Position numbers and translations under genes: made by a program | From: Xanthomonas sp. AM6 | GTDB lineage: Bacteria > Pseudomonadota > Gammaproteobacteria > Xanthomonadales > Xanthomonadaceae | NCBI RefSeq assembly: GCF_025665335.1 | Contig: NZ_CP106869.1 | Location: 3,312,501 to 3,376,500, forward strand | DNA: 64,000 bases | Direction: 5' to 3' | Shown here: piece by piece, positions 17,432 through 25,059 of the stretch | Numbering within the stretch: position 1 is the stretch's first letter | How the letters are laid out: every line of letters begins with the position of its first letter | Notes under the pieces: generated by a model | Told to the model about the DNA's origin: nothing | What the model saw: the letters and a program-made list of their open reading frames with translations, nothing else | Database searches by the model: none

Positions 17432-18700
17432 ATGACCACCCCGCAGATGTCGGTGTATTTCTTTCTGCAGGCGGCGGCGATCCTGCTGGCGTGCCGGCTG
17501 GTCGGGCTGCTCGCCAAGCGCGTGGGCCAGCCGCAGGTGGTCGGCGAAATGATCGCCGGCGTCGCCCTGGGGCCGTCGCTGTTCGGCCTGGTGCTGCCGG
17601 ACGTGCAGCAGGCCCTGTTCCCCAAGCAGACCCTGGACGTGCTGTACGTGGCCGCGCAGCTCGGCGTCGGCCTGTACATGTTCCTGGTCGGCACCGACTT
17701 CCGCGGCGACCATTTCCGCGCGCGCTACCGCAGCGCGATGACCGTGTCGCTGGCCGGCATCGCGGTGCCGTTCGTGCTCGCGTTTGCGCTGGTGCCGTGG
17801 CTGCTGCACACCCCGGGCCTGTTCTCGGCCAAGGCCAAGGTCCTGGAAGCCTCGCTGTTCCTGGGCGCGGCCATCGCCATCACCGCTTTCCCGATGCTGG
17901 CGCGGATCATCCACGAGCGCGGCCTCACCGGCAGCCCGCTCGGCACCCTGGCGCTCACCGCCGGCGCGGTCGACGACGCCGCGGCGTGGTGCATCCTCGC
18001 CGTGGTGCTGGCCAGCTTCGGCGGCAGCTGGAACAGCGCCTACCTGGCGATCGGCGGCGGCGTGGGCTACGCGCTGTTCATGATGCTGGTTGGCCGCCAC
18101 TGGTTGCGCCGCCTAGCCGACCGCGTGCGTCCCGACCAGCCGCTCAACGCCAGCGTGCTGGCGGTGGTGCTGATGCTGTTCTGCGTCAGCGCCTGGGCGA
18201 TGGACGCGATCGGCATCCACGCGGTGTTCGGCGGCTTCCTGCTCGGCGCCTGCCTGCCCAAGGGCGCGCTGACCGAGAAGCTGCGCGAGCAGCTGCAGCC
18301 GTTCGTGGTGGTGTTCCTGCTGCCGATGTTCTTCACCTTCTCCGGGCTCAAGACCCAGCTCAGCGTGCTGCTGGACCCGCAGATCCTGCTCGCCGCGGTG
18401 GTGATCCTGCTGGCCTCGTTCCTGGGCAAGGGCATCGCCTGCTGGGCCGCGGCACGCGCCAGCGGCGAGAACAACCGCGACGCGATGGCGATCGGCGCGC
18501 TGATGAACGCGCGCGGGCTGATGGAACTGATCATCATCAACATCGGCCTGCAAGCCGGGGTCATCGAACAGGGCCTGTTCTCGATCCTGGTGCTGATGGC
18601 GATCGTGTCCACGCTGATGGCCACGCCGCTGTTCAACTGGGTGATGCGCCGCGCCGCCGCGCGCGAGGCGGCGCCGGCCGCGGCCAACGGCGCGCTGTAG
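17432..18700 (+). CDS. Kef-type / CPA2 cation:proton antiporter
   Basis: A 422-residue inner-membrane protein of the monovalent cation:proton antiporter-2 family with about twelve hydrophobic segments. Family marks include VGQPQVVGEMIAGVALGPS in the second helix, LFLGAAIAITAFPMLARII and the paired-aspartate LTAGAVDDAAAWC, which forms the ion site. There is no C-terminal RCK/TrkA-N domain, so unlike KefB/KefC it lacks a nucleotide-sensing module. The ATG at 17432 has an AAGGA site upstream; the frame extends 19 codons further back without a membrane segment. Ion specificity (K+ or Na+) cannot be told. Confidence 0.9.
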   Translation: MTTPQMSVYFFLQAAAILLACRLVGLLAKRVGQPQVVGEMIAGVALGPSLFGLVLPDVQQALFPKQTLDVLYVAAQLGVGLYMFLVGTDFRGDHFRARYRSAMTVSLAGIAVPFVLAFALVPWLLHTPGLFSAKAKVLEASLFLGAAIAITAFPMLARIIHERGLTGSPLGTLALTAGAVDDAAAWCILAVVLASFGGSWNSAYLAIGGGVGYALFMMLVGRHWLRRLADRVRPDQPLNASVLAVVLMLFCVSAWAMDAIGIHAVFGGFLLGACLPKGALTEKLREQLQPFVVVFLLPMFFTFSGLKTQLSVLLDPQILLAAVVILLASFLGKGIACWAAARASGENNRDAMAIGALMNARGLMELIIINIGLQAGVIEQGLFSILVLMAIVSTLMATPLFNWVMRRAAAREAAPAAANGAL

Positions 18701-18721
18701 CGCGCCGCGCGTGCAGCGGGC

Positions 18722-19654
18722 CTAGGCTGCGTCCACGCGCCATCCCGGCGGCAGGCCGGCGACGAGGTGCGCCTGCAGGGCGCGCACCTTCGGAGTGAAG
18801 TCGCCGCGGTCGGCGACGCACAGGTACAGCCGCATCGGTTCGGGCGCGGCGTTGACCGCGCCGGCGGCGTCGTATTCGAACAGGGCGCGCAGCGCGCCGC
18901 GCTGCAGGTACGGTTGCGCCACGAACGCGGCCAGCCGGGTGATGCCGCCGCCGGCCGCGGCCATGCCGGCGAGCGCGTCGATGTCGTCGCCGACCAGCGC
19001 CGGCGTCACCTCCGCGTCGAAGCGCACGCCGTCGCGAATGAAGCCCCAGCGCAGGTAACGCCCGTCCACTGCCCAGCGCAGCAGCAGGCAGGCATGGTCC
19101 TTGAGGTGCTCAGGCGTCGTCGGCGTGCCGGCGCGCGCCAGGTACTCGGGCGCGGCGCAGAACACGAACGGCACCGCTGCGATGCAGCGCGCGACCAGAC
19201 CGTCCTGCAGCTGCGGTTCGATGCGGATGCTGACGTCCACGCCCTCCTGCGCGTGATCGACGCGGTGGTCGGCGCTGAGCAGTTCGATCGACAGGCGCGG
19301 GTAACGCGCCGCCAGCGCCGGCAACAGCGGCGCCAGCACGTGCCGGCCGAACGCGGCGGTGCTGGCCACGCGCAGGCGGCCTTCCGGCTCGGCATGCCGG
19401 TCGGCGACCGACTGCCGCGCACGTTCCAGGTCCTGTTCCACCTGCCGCACCTGCTCCAGGTACAGCGCGCCGCGCTCGGTCAGCGCCAGGCTGCGCGTGC
19501 TGCGGTTGAGCAGACGCACGCCCAGGTGCGCCTCCAGCCGCGCGATGTTCTGGCTCACCGCCGCCGCGCTCACGCCCAGCGCCCTGGCGCCGCCGGCGAC
19601 GCTGCCGGCCTCGACGGTGTGGATGAAGCTGCGGATGGACTGGAGGATGTTCAA
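18722..19654 (-). CDS. LysR-family transcriptional regulator
   Basis: A 310-residue regulator with an N-terminal winged helix (FIHTVEAGSVAGGARALGVSAAAVSQNIARLEAHLGVRL) and a C-terminal periplasmic-binding-like effector domain (about 90-295). I place the start at TTG 19652-19654, which gives the usual LysR length before the helix-turn-helix; an ATG at 19706-19708 would add 18 residues and overlap the putative operator. It is divergent from a DUF2798 gene and probably controls it, since LysR regulators commonly act on the divergent neighbour. The C-terminus lies 21 bases from the convergent antiporter. Confidence 0.85.
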   Translation of the reverse strand: MNILQSIRSFIHTVEAGSVAGGARALGVSAAAVSQNIARLEAHLGVRLLNRSTRSLALTERGALYLEQVRQVEQDLERARQSVADRHAEPEGRLRVASTAAFGRHVLAPLLPALAARYPRLSIELLSADHRVDHAQEGVDVSIRIEPQLQDGLVARCIAAVPFVFCAAPEYLARAGTPTTPEHLKDHACLLLRWAVDGRYLRWGFIRDGVRFDAEVTPALVGDDIDALAGMAAAGGGITRLAAFVAQPYLQRGALRALFEYDAAGAVNAAPEPMRLYLCVADRGDFTPKVRALQAHLVAGLPPGWRVDAA

Positions 19655-19687
19655 GATGGGGGCCGGTATACGCGATGCAGTCGTAAG

Positions 19688-19700
19688 TTGCAGTTTACAA
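19688..19700. promoter_or_regulatory. T-N11-A LysR-type site
   Basis: TTGCAGTTTACAA is a TTG...CAA dyad of exactly the T-N11-A form favoured by LysR proteins. It lies between the divergent LysR gene and the DUF2798 gene. Confidence 0.5.
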
Positions 19701-19792
19701 AGTCGCAAGCCGCGCCCGCCTGTCGGCGCTGCGGAACGCTTGCTAACGTGCCGCCTCCCGAGCCGTCAGGCCGCATCATCGAGGCATCGCCC

Positions 19793-20059
19793 ATGCAGGA
19801 ATTCGACATCGCCGCGCCACGCCGCCCGAAACTGGGCGCGCGCACCACCCCGTTTGTGTTCGCCTTCTACATGGCCACGATCATGGCCATGCTGATGTGC
19901 CTGGTGATCACCGCGGCCAATGCCGGGCTCGGCGACGGCTATCTGCAGCGTGTGCTGGGCGCCTACCAGTTGGCGATGCCAACCGCGTTCTGCTGCATCC
20001 TGGTGGTGCGGCCGCTGGTGCAGCGGTTGGTGGCGGCGACGGTGCACCCGCCGCGTTAA
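19793..20059 (+). CDS. DUF2798 family small membrane protein
   Basis: An 88-residue protein with two hydrophobic helices (about 21-45 and 58-78) joined by NAGLGDGYLQRVLGAYQLAMP. The layout fits the DUF2798 family, short two-helix membrane proteins of unknown function often found next to LysR genes. The ATG at 19793 has a GAGG ribosome site ten bases upstream. It is probably induced by the divergent LysR protein through the T-N11-A element. Confidence 0.75.
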   Translation: MQEFDIAAPRRPKLGARTTPFVFAFYMATIMAMLMCLVITAANAGLGDGYLQRVLGAYQLAMPTAFCCILVVRPLVQRLVAATVHPPR

Positions 20060-20317
20060 ACGATGTCCCCGGATGTCGCGGCGCACACGCCCCGCCCCGC
20101 GCCGCCTGGCAAGTTGCTGCCGGCCCAGCGCCTGGCTTGCGGCGCGGCAATGCGTGATGCGCATCGAAATCCCGAACCGAACTGCTCACGCCTCGCGCGC
20201 GCGCCGATGACGGCCCGGCCATCGTTGGCTACGCTGGGGGCGGCGCCGGATGCGATGGCGCGGCGGCCATGCGCCGCCGCACCGGCTCGACGAAGATCCC
20301 ACAGAGGAGCATGTGCG

Positions 20318-21643
20318 ATGACCTTGTCTGTTGCCGGCCGTCCGCTTCGATCCGCGCGCACGCTCTCCGAACCCGCGCAACTGACGCTCGCCTGCATCGA
20401 TGGCGGCATGCCATGGGTCCAATGGGCGAGCGAGTCCACCGCCGAGCGCTACGACTTCGCGGACGAACGCAGCCTGCTCGATGCCGTGCAACAAGGACTG
20501 CATGGCGCGCCCATGATCTGGCTGCCGCGGCTGGGCCTGCAGATCGGTCCGGCCAAATTGCTGACGATGAGCGGCGGGAACGCCGCGGCGCTGCGGCGCG
20601 CCGAAAGCGGCGAGGACAGCGCGGCGCTGGCGCGGGAGGTGCAGCGCGTGCTGGCCGCACACGACCTGGTGACCAACGCCGAGCTGGCTTCCGGCGACGC
20701 GTTCCTGGCCGAACTCGGCGTGGACGCGGCCCCGTTGCTGCAGGTGCTGGGCTTCGACGAGCGCGTGGCGGTATGGCGCCTGGCGGTGGCGTCCGCGCAG
20801 CTGGACGCGCGCGCCGCCCGCCGTCGCGAAGCCGCCGGCTTCGCCCTGGCGCAGGCGCGGACCCCTTTGGAATTCTGCGACTACTACCGTTATTACCTGC
20901 AGTCGGCCGCCGACGGAGGCAGCGCGGCCACGCGCCAGCAGGCCACGACCGACGCGCTGCACGCCCTGTTGCCGTCGCTGTTCGATGCGCTCAACAGGCT
21001 GCAGTTCGACAGCCCGCCCTCGCCGAGCGAGATGCAATACGCCGTCGTCCGCTACCTGGCGACGGGGCGCACGGTCGGCTTCCCGCGCCTGTCGCTGGCC
21101 GCGCAACAGATCGCAAGCCGGGCCCCGCGCCTGGGCAGCGACTCCGCCGGCGTCCGCCGCGCCGTCGCGTCCGTGCTGCAGACGGTGCAGGCGTCGCTGG
21201 GCAGTGGCCGGCTGCGGCCAGGACGCGTTGGCCAGGACGGCACCAGCCTGCAGTTCCTGGTCGAAGAAGGACAGCAGCGCGTGCTGTTGCAGCTTGCCGG
21301 CAACGCCCTGACGATCGCCGAACTCGCAGTGCCCCTTGCGCCCGCCGACACGACCGCCGAGGCGCCGTCGCCTGCGCTGGCGTGGCGGGACGCTGACGCC
21401 GCCGCCGCGCCGCCACCGTCGCGCCAAGACACCGGGCAACGCCTCGAGCAAGCGCAACGCGAGCTGCAGCAGGCCTTGGAGGCGTCGGAGCGGCTCGTCG
21501 AAGCGGCCCAATCCGCCGCGACGGCCGCCATCCGGCAAGCCAGCGAGGCCGCCGATGCCACCATCAACGCGGCGCTGCAACAGCTCGATGCCGCCGTCTC
21601 CGCGGCGAAGAACGCTGCGGCGGGCAGCGCAACCAGGACGTAG
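20318..21643 (+). CDS. Hypothetical protein with C-terminal alanine-rich coiled coil
   Basis: I do not recognise this 441-residue protein. The first 360 residues look globular and soluble, with no signal peptide or membrane helix (it starts MTLSVAGRPLRSARTLSEPA; later EFCDYYRYYLQSAADGG and LLPSLFDALNRLQFDSPPSPSEMQ). The last 75 residues, from about 365, are a Gln/Glu/Ala heptad-like coiled coil (RLEQAQRELQQALEASERL, then ATAAIRQASEAADATI). An AGGAG sits eight bases before the ATG at 20318, and codon use matches its neighbours, so it is probably a real gene. Neighbours give no function. The preceding 258 bases hold no gene. Confidence 0.75.
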   Translation: MTLSVAGRPLRSARTLSEPAQLTLACIDGGMPWVQWASESTAERYDFADERSLLDAVQQGLHGAPMIWLPRLGLQIGPAKLLTMSGGNAAALRRAESGEDSAALAREVQRVLAAHDLVTNAELASGDAFLAELGVDAAPLLQVLGFDERVAVWRLAVASAQLDARAARRREAAGFALAQARTPLEFCDYYRYYLQSAADGGSAATRQQATTDALHALLPSLFDALNRLQFDSPPSPSEMQYAVVRYLATGRTVGFPRLSLAAQQIASRAPRLGSDSAGVRRAVASVLQTVQASLGSGRLRPGRVGQDGTSLQFLVEEGQQRVLLQLAGNALTIAELAVPLAPADTTAEAPSPALAWRDADAAAAPPPSRQDTGQRLEQAQRELQQALEASERLVEAAQSAATAAIRQASEAADATINAALQQLDAAVSAAKNAAAGSATRT

Positions 21644-21786
21644 TTGCGCTGCCGGCACCGGGTGCGGCGGCGATGACCGGCAGCCCCAGCATCACCAGCG
21701 CGCGCGGAAGCCGCTGCGGCCCACGGTCGGCTCCGTCAACAACGGACGGGGCGCCAGGCGCGCCGCGCCAGCAGCGCATCGGCCGC

Positions 21787-22506
21787 TCACAACGGGGTCA
21801 GCCGCCACAAGCCGTAGGGATTGGCGAACAGGTCCCCGGGCGCGAACTGGGTGCTGGGTTCGGCGTCGAGCCGATAGCGCGGCGCCTGCGGCGCGACCGA
21901 GAAGGTATGGCCTTCGCGTACGGCCGGCGCCTCGGTGAACAGATACCAGGTGAAGGTGTGCAGCAACCCCACCGGATCGGACGCCGCTTGCGCATCGACG
22001 ATCGCGTCCTTCATGCCGAAATGGTGCATGCCGCAGGAATGGACCTGCTCACCGGTGATGTTCAGCACGTACGCGCGATGCGCGCTGCACCGGGACAGGT
22101 CCGCGCAGAGCTGGCGCCATGCCGCCGGGCCGTGCGCCACGCCGCTGCTCTCCACCTTCACCCCCAGGCCGCCGGCATCCAGCAGCCCCGCGGCCGCCTG
22201 CATCATCGCTTCGGCACGCACCCTGGAACCGCCCGCGCCGATCAGATAGACGACGGATGCATGGGCGTCGATGCGCGCCATCTCGGGCGAGCCGCGCCAG
22301 TGCGGTCCGGCCGCGGCGAACGCCGCCGCCATGCGTGGATCGCGCGACTCGTATTCCAGTTCGAACGCATCGCCGCTTTCCATGTGCAGCAGGATCCGCC
22401 CGGCAAAGAGATAACCGCCACTGTCGCGGACGATGCGCGCGACCAGATCCGAGCGATCCTGCCAGGGACCTGGAATGCACAGCACGATTTTCGGGGGATC
22501 GATCAA
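21787..22506 (-). CDS. DUF4261-like protein
   Basis: A 239-residue soluble protein. The C-terminal half has HSCGMHHFGMKDAIVDAQ, then a helix (VGLLHTFTWYLFTEAP) and VREGHTFSVAPQAP. This resembles the DUF4261 pattern of a GM-x-x-FG block, a helix and an end GDT-like turn. The family's function is unknown. The start is a TTG at 22504-22506 with AAGGAG eight bases upstream; no ATG lies near. It is only 18 bases after the stop of a truncated GST remnant, so it may be cotranscribed with it. Confidence 0.65.
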   Translation of the reverse strand: MIDPPKIVLCIPGPWQDRSDLVARIVRDSGGYLFAGRILLHMESGDAFELEYESRDPRMAAAFAAAGPHWRGSPEMARIDAHASVVYLIGAGGSRVRAEAMMQAAAGLLDAGGLGVKVESSGVAHGPAAWRQLCADLSRCSAHRAYVLNITGEQVHSCGMHHFGMKDAIVDAQAASDPVGLLHTFTWYLFTEAPAVREGHTFSVAPQAPRYRLDAEPSTQFAPGDLFANPYGLWRLTPL

Positions 22507-22524
22507 GGTGGCGGCTCCTTGCCG

Positions 22525-22641
22525 TCAGCTGCCGGGCACGCTCGAGCGGAATGGCGACTGGTCCGTCACGCCGGCTTCTTCGGCGCACCACGACACCTTG
22601 CGCACGTTGCTCGCGGTGCGACGACCCCAGATCTTCAGCAT
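22525..22641 (-). pseudogene. 5' remnant of a glutathione S-transferase gene
   Basis: The first 25 codons, MLKIWGRRTASNVRKVSWCA then EEAGV, match the N-terminus of the intact GST at 24198-24818 (MLKIWGRHNSSNVRKVLWCA, EEAGV) with five differences. The DNA matches at most positions too. After codon 25 the similarity ends abruptly, and the frame runs on for 13 codons to TGA. It is therefore a deleted duplicate or a fusion scar, located immediately before the DUF4261-like gene. The rest of 22507-22837 has only the GGDEF promoter. Confidence 0.8.
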
Positions 22642-22711
22642 GCGCCGCTCCCGATGTGTCCGCGGATTCTACCGGGTGCAGCGCGCGACGGCCGCGATCG
22701 TGCGGCCGGTC

Positions 22712-22740
22712 CCGACATCCGCCGACGATGGCATTATCAT
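22712..22740 (+). promoter_or_regulatory. Probable promoter of the diguanylate cyclase
   Basis: CCGACA (22712-22717), a 17-base gap, and TATCAT (22735-22740). The -10 overlaps an in-frame ATG at 22739, which argues that translation starts downstream at TTG 22838. Confidence 0.5.
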
Positions 22741-22837
22741 GACCTGCATTCGCGCCGCGCCTGCCGAGCCGTTGCGACGTGGGACCCGGACGCCCGCCAG
22801 CACTGGCCGGCGTCGATCCGCTGCCGAGGAGCCGAAC

Positions 22838-23920
22838 TTGAGCAAGACCCCGCCACCGCAAACCGACACGCCCGCCCCCCTGGCAGCCGAATCGCCCCAG
22901 GCCGACACGCCCGGACACCAGGGCGCGCCCGTGCCATTCAACGAACTGCAGCGCCTCGCCTCGCTGAAGCGCTACCGGGTGCTGGACACCGATCCCGAGC
23001 AGGCCTACGACGACCTGACCACGCTGGCCTCGGCCGTCTGCAAGGCGCCGATCGCGCTGATCTCGCTGATCGACAGCGACAGGCAGTGGTTCAAGGCGCG
23101 CGTGGGCATGGACACGACGGAGACGCCGCGCGAGCTGGCGTTCTGCGCGCATGCCATCCTGCAGCCGGACTACGTGCTCGAAGTGGGCGACGCGCAACTG
23201 GACCCGCGCTTCGCCGGCAATCCGCTGGTCACCGGCGACCCCGGCATCCGGTTCTACGCCGGTGCGCCGTTGGTGAGCTCCGACGGCATGCCGATCGGCA
23301 CGGTATGCGTGATCGACCGCATGCCGCGCACGTTGTCCGAAGAGGAGCGCAAGGCGCTGCAGTCGCTGTCGCGGCAGGTGGTGGCACAATTGGAACTGCG
23401 CCAGGCGATGGCCGGCCTGGAACTGGAAAGCATGACCGACCCGCTGACCTCGCTGTGGAACCGCCGCAGCCTGGACCGCAAGCTGCACGCGGCGTGGGAC
23501 GTGCACATGCTGGACAAGACGCCGCTGAGCCTGCTGATGATCGACCTCGACCACTTCAAGAGCATCAACGACAGCTTCGGCCATCCGGCGGGCGACCAGG
23601 TGCTGGCGCAGGCCGCCGCGATCATCCGCGACAACGCCGGGGCCGACGCGATCGCCGCACGCTTCGGCGGCGAGGAGTTCTGCGTGGTGTTGGCGGACAC
23701 CGATGCGGCGCAGGCGCAACGCACCGCCGAGACGATCCGCGCGGCGCTGCAGGCGGCGGCGTGGCCGCACCGCCAGGTCACCGCCAGCATCGGCGTCGCC
23801 ATCGCCGACGTCGGCGATGGCAGTTTCCCCAACGTGCTGCTGGCGCGCGCCGACCGCGCGCTCTACATCGCCAAGCACGAAGGCCGCAACCGCGTGGCGG
23901 TGTTCAACGGTTGGGGCTGA
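22838..23920 (+). CDS. GAF-GGDEF diguanylate cyclase
   Basis: Makes the second messenger cyclic di-GMP from two GTP. The 360 residues carry an N-terminal GAF domain (about 45-175, including RFYAGAPLVSSDGMPIGTVC) and a GGDEF domain (about 200-355) with the substrate motif DLDHFKSINDSFGH and an active-type GGEEF signature. The inhibitory RxxD site expected five residues before GGEEF reads AGAD, so product feedback at that site is probably lost. I chose TTG 22838 (after GAGGAG) over ATG 22739, which lies in the -10 box. There is no membrane segment, so it is a soluble sensor; the GAF ligand is unknown. Confidence 0.9.
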   Translation: MSKTPPPQTDTPAPLAAESPQADTPGHQGAPVPFNELQRLASLKRYRVLDTDPEQAYDDLTTLASAVCKAPIALISLIDSDRQWFKARVGMDTTETPRELAFCAHAILQPDYVLEVGDAQLDPRFAGNPLVTGDPGIRFYAGAPLVSSDGMPIGTVCVIDRMPRTLSEEERKALQSLSRQVVAQLELRQAMAGLELESMTDPLTSLWNRRSLDRKLHAAWDVHMLDKTPLSLLMIDLDHFKSINDSFGHPAGDQVLAQAAAIIRDNAGADAIAARFGGEEFCVVLADTDAAQAQRTAETIRAALQAAAWPHRQVTASIGVAIADVGDGSFPNVLLARADRALYIAKHEGRNRVAVFNGWG

Positions 23921-24197
23921 TGCAGCGTAGGCCCAGCGCAGTCGCCCGGCTGCGCGCGCGGCCGCCGTTGCGCCCTGCTCGCCCGACTCGCTTCTGCAAC
24001 GCCGTCGCATCCACACGCGGCCATTGCCGCGTGTCCCGGCGCAGCGACAGCGCTTTTCCCACGCGAAAACCACGGCCCCGGACCGTGATCGCGAACGCAT
24101 GGCGCGATTTCCGGGGATAAGCCGCAAGGCACGCGTACGACCGGAGACGCCCCGCCACGAACCGGCGCGGCGCTGTCGGCCGCAGACCACGCCACGC

Positions 24198-24818
24198 TCA
24201 GGTCAGCGGCGTCATCACGCCCTTGCGGTAGGCCGGGCGTTGCTGCAGGCGCGCATACCAGTCCTGCAGATGCGGCAGCGCGGGCCGTTCGATCGGCATC
24301 TCGAACCAGGCGTAGACGAAGCTGCCCAGCGGGATATCGCCCATCGCGAACTGCGCGCCCGACAGCCACGGCTGCTGCGCCAGCGCCGCGTCGGCGAGCG
24401 CCAGCAGTTCGCCCGAACGCGCCAGGGCGGCGGCGATCCTGGCCTCGTCGCGCGCTTCGGGCGCGGTGCGCAGCGTGCCCCAGAACAGATCGCGGAACGG
24501 GCCGGCGAAACTCGAGGTGGTCCAGTCCATCCACCTGTCGCCGAGCGCGCGCATGGCCGGATCGTCGGGGTACAGCGTGCCCGGCGCGTAACGCGCGGCC
24601 AGATAGCGCACGATGGCGTTGGACTCCCACAGCGCCAGGCCATCGTCCTCGATCGCCGGCACCAGCCCGTTGGGATTCATCGCGCGGTAGTGCGGCTCGC
24701 CGGTCCCGCCGAACGCGCCGCCGACCTGGATCGATTCGTAGGGCACCCCGGCTTCCTCGGCGCACCACAGCACCTTGCGCACATTGCTTGAGTTGTGTCG
24801 TCCCCAGATCTTCAGCAT
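24198..24818 (-). CDS. Glutathione S-transferase family protein
   Basis: A 206-residue two-domain GST. The N-terminal thioredoxin-like half starts MLKIWGRHNSSNVRKVLW, where a serine near position 10-11 is the likely glutathione-activating residue. It also has the cis-proline segment NPNGLVPAIEDDGLALWESNAIVRYLA (53-79). The helical C-terminal half contains the conserved FAMGDIPLGSFVYAW N-capping motif. GSTs of this kind conjugate or reduce electrophiles with glutathione. A broken copy of its 5' end lies 2.2 kb away. Gene-free flanks of about 240-280 bases show nothing I can name. Confidence 0.92.
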   Translation of the reverse strand: MLKIWGRHNSSNVRKVLWCAEEAGVPYESIQVGGAFGGTGEPHYRAMNPNGLVPAIEDDGLALWESNAIVRYLAARYAPGTLYPDDPAMRALGDRWMDWTTSSFAGPFRDLFWGTLRTAPEARDEARIAAALARSGELLALADAALAQQPWLSGAQFAMGDIPLGSFVYAWFEMPIERPALPHLQDWYARLQQRPAYRKGVMTPLT

Positions 24819-25059
24819 GGCAGCGCTCCTGTCGCGAGCGCCAATTCTAGGCCGCCGCGCGCGCCTGCGGCGGCGCCGCTTGCGATCGCGGTTGCGATGG
24901 CGCCAGGCAACGGCACGGATGCAACCTGCGCCGACCGGCGCGACATCGCGCACCAGCGCAGGTCTCGCCATCGGCATCGCGGGCGCTGCCGCCGCGCCTG
25001 CGCGCAGGTCGCCGGAGGCTGCGCGGATGCGCCAGCAGCCGCGCGCGGCGGTGCCAGGC

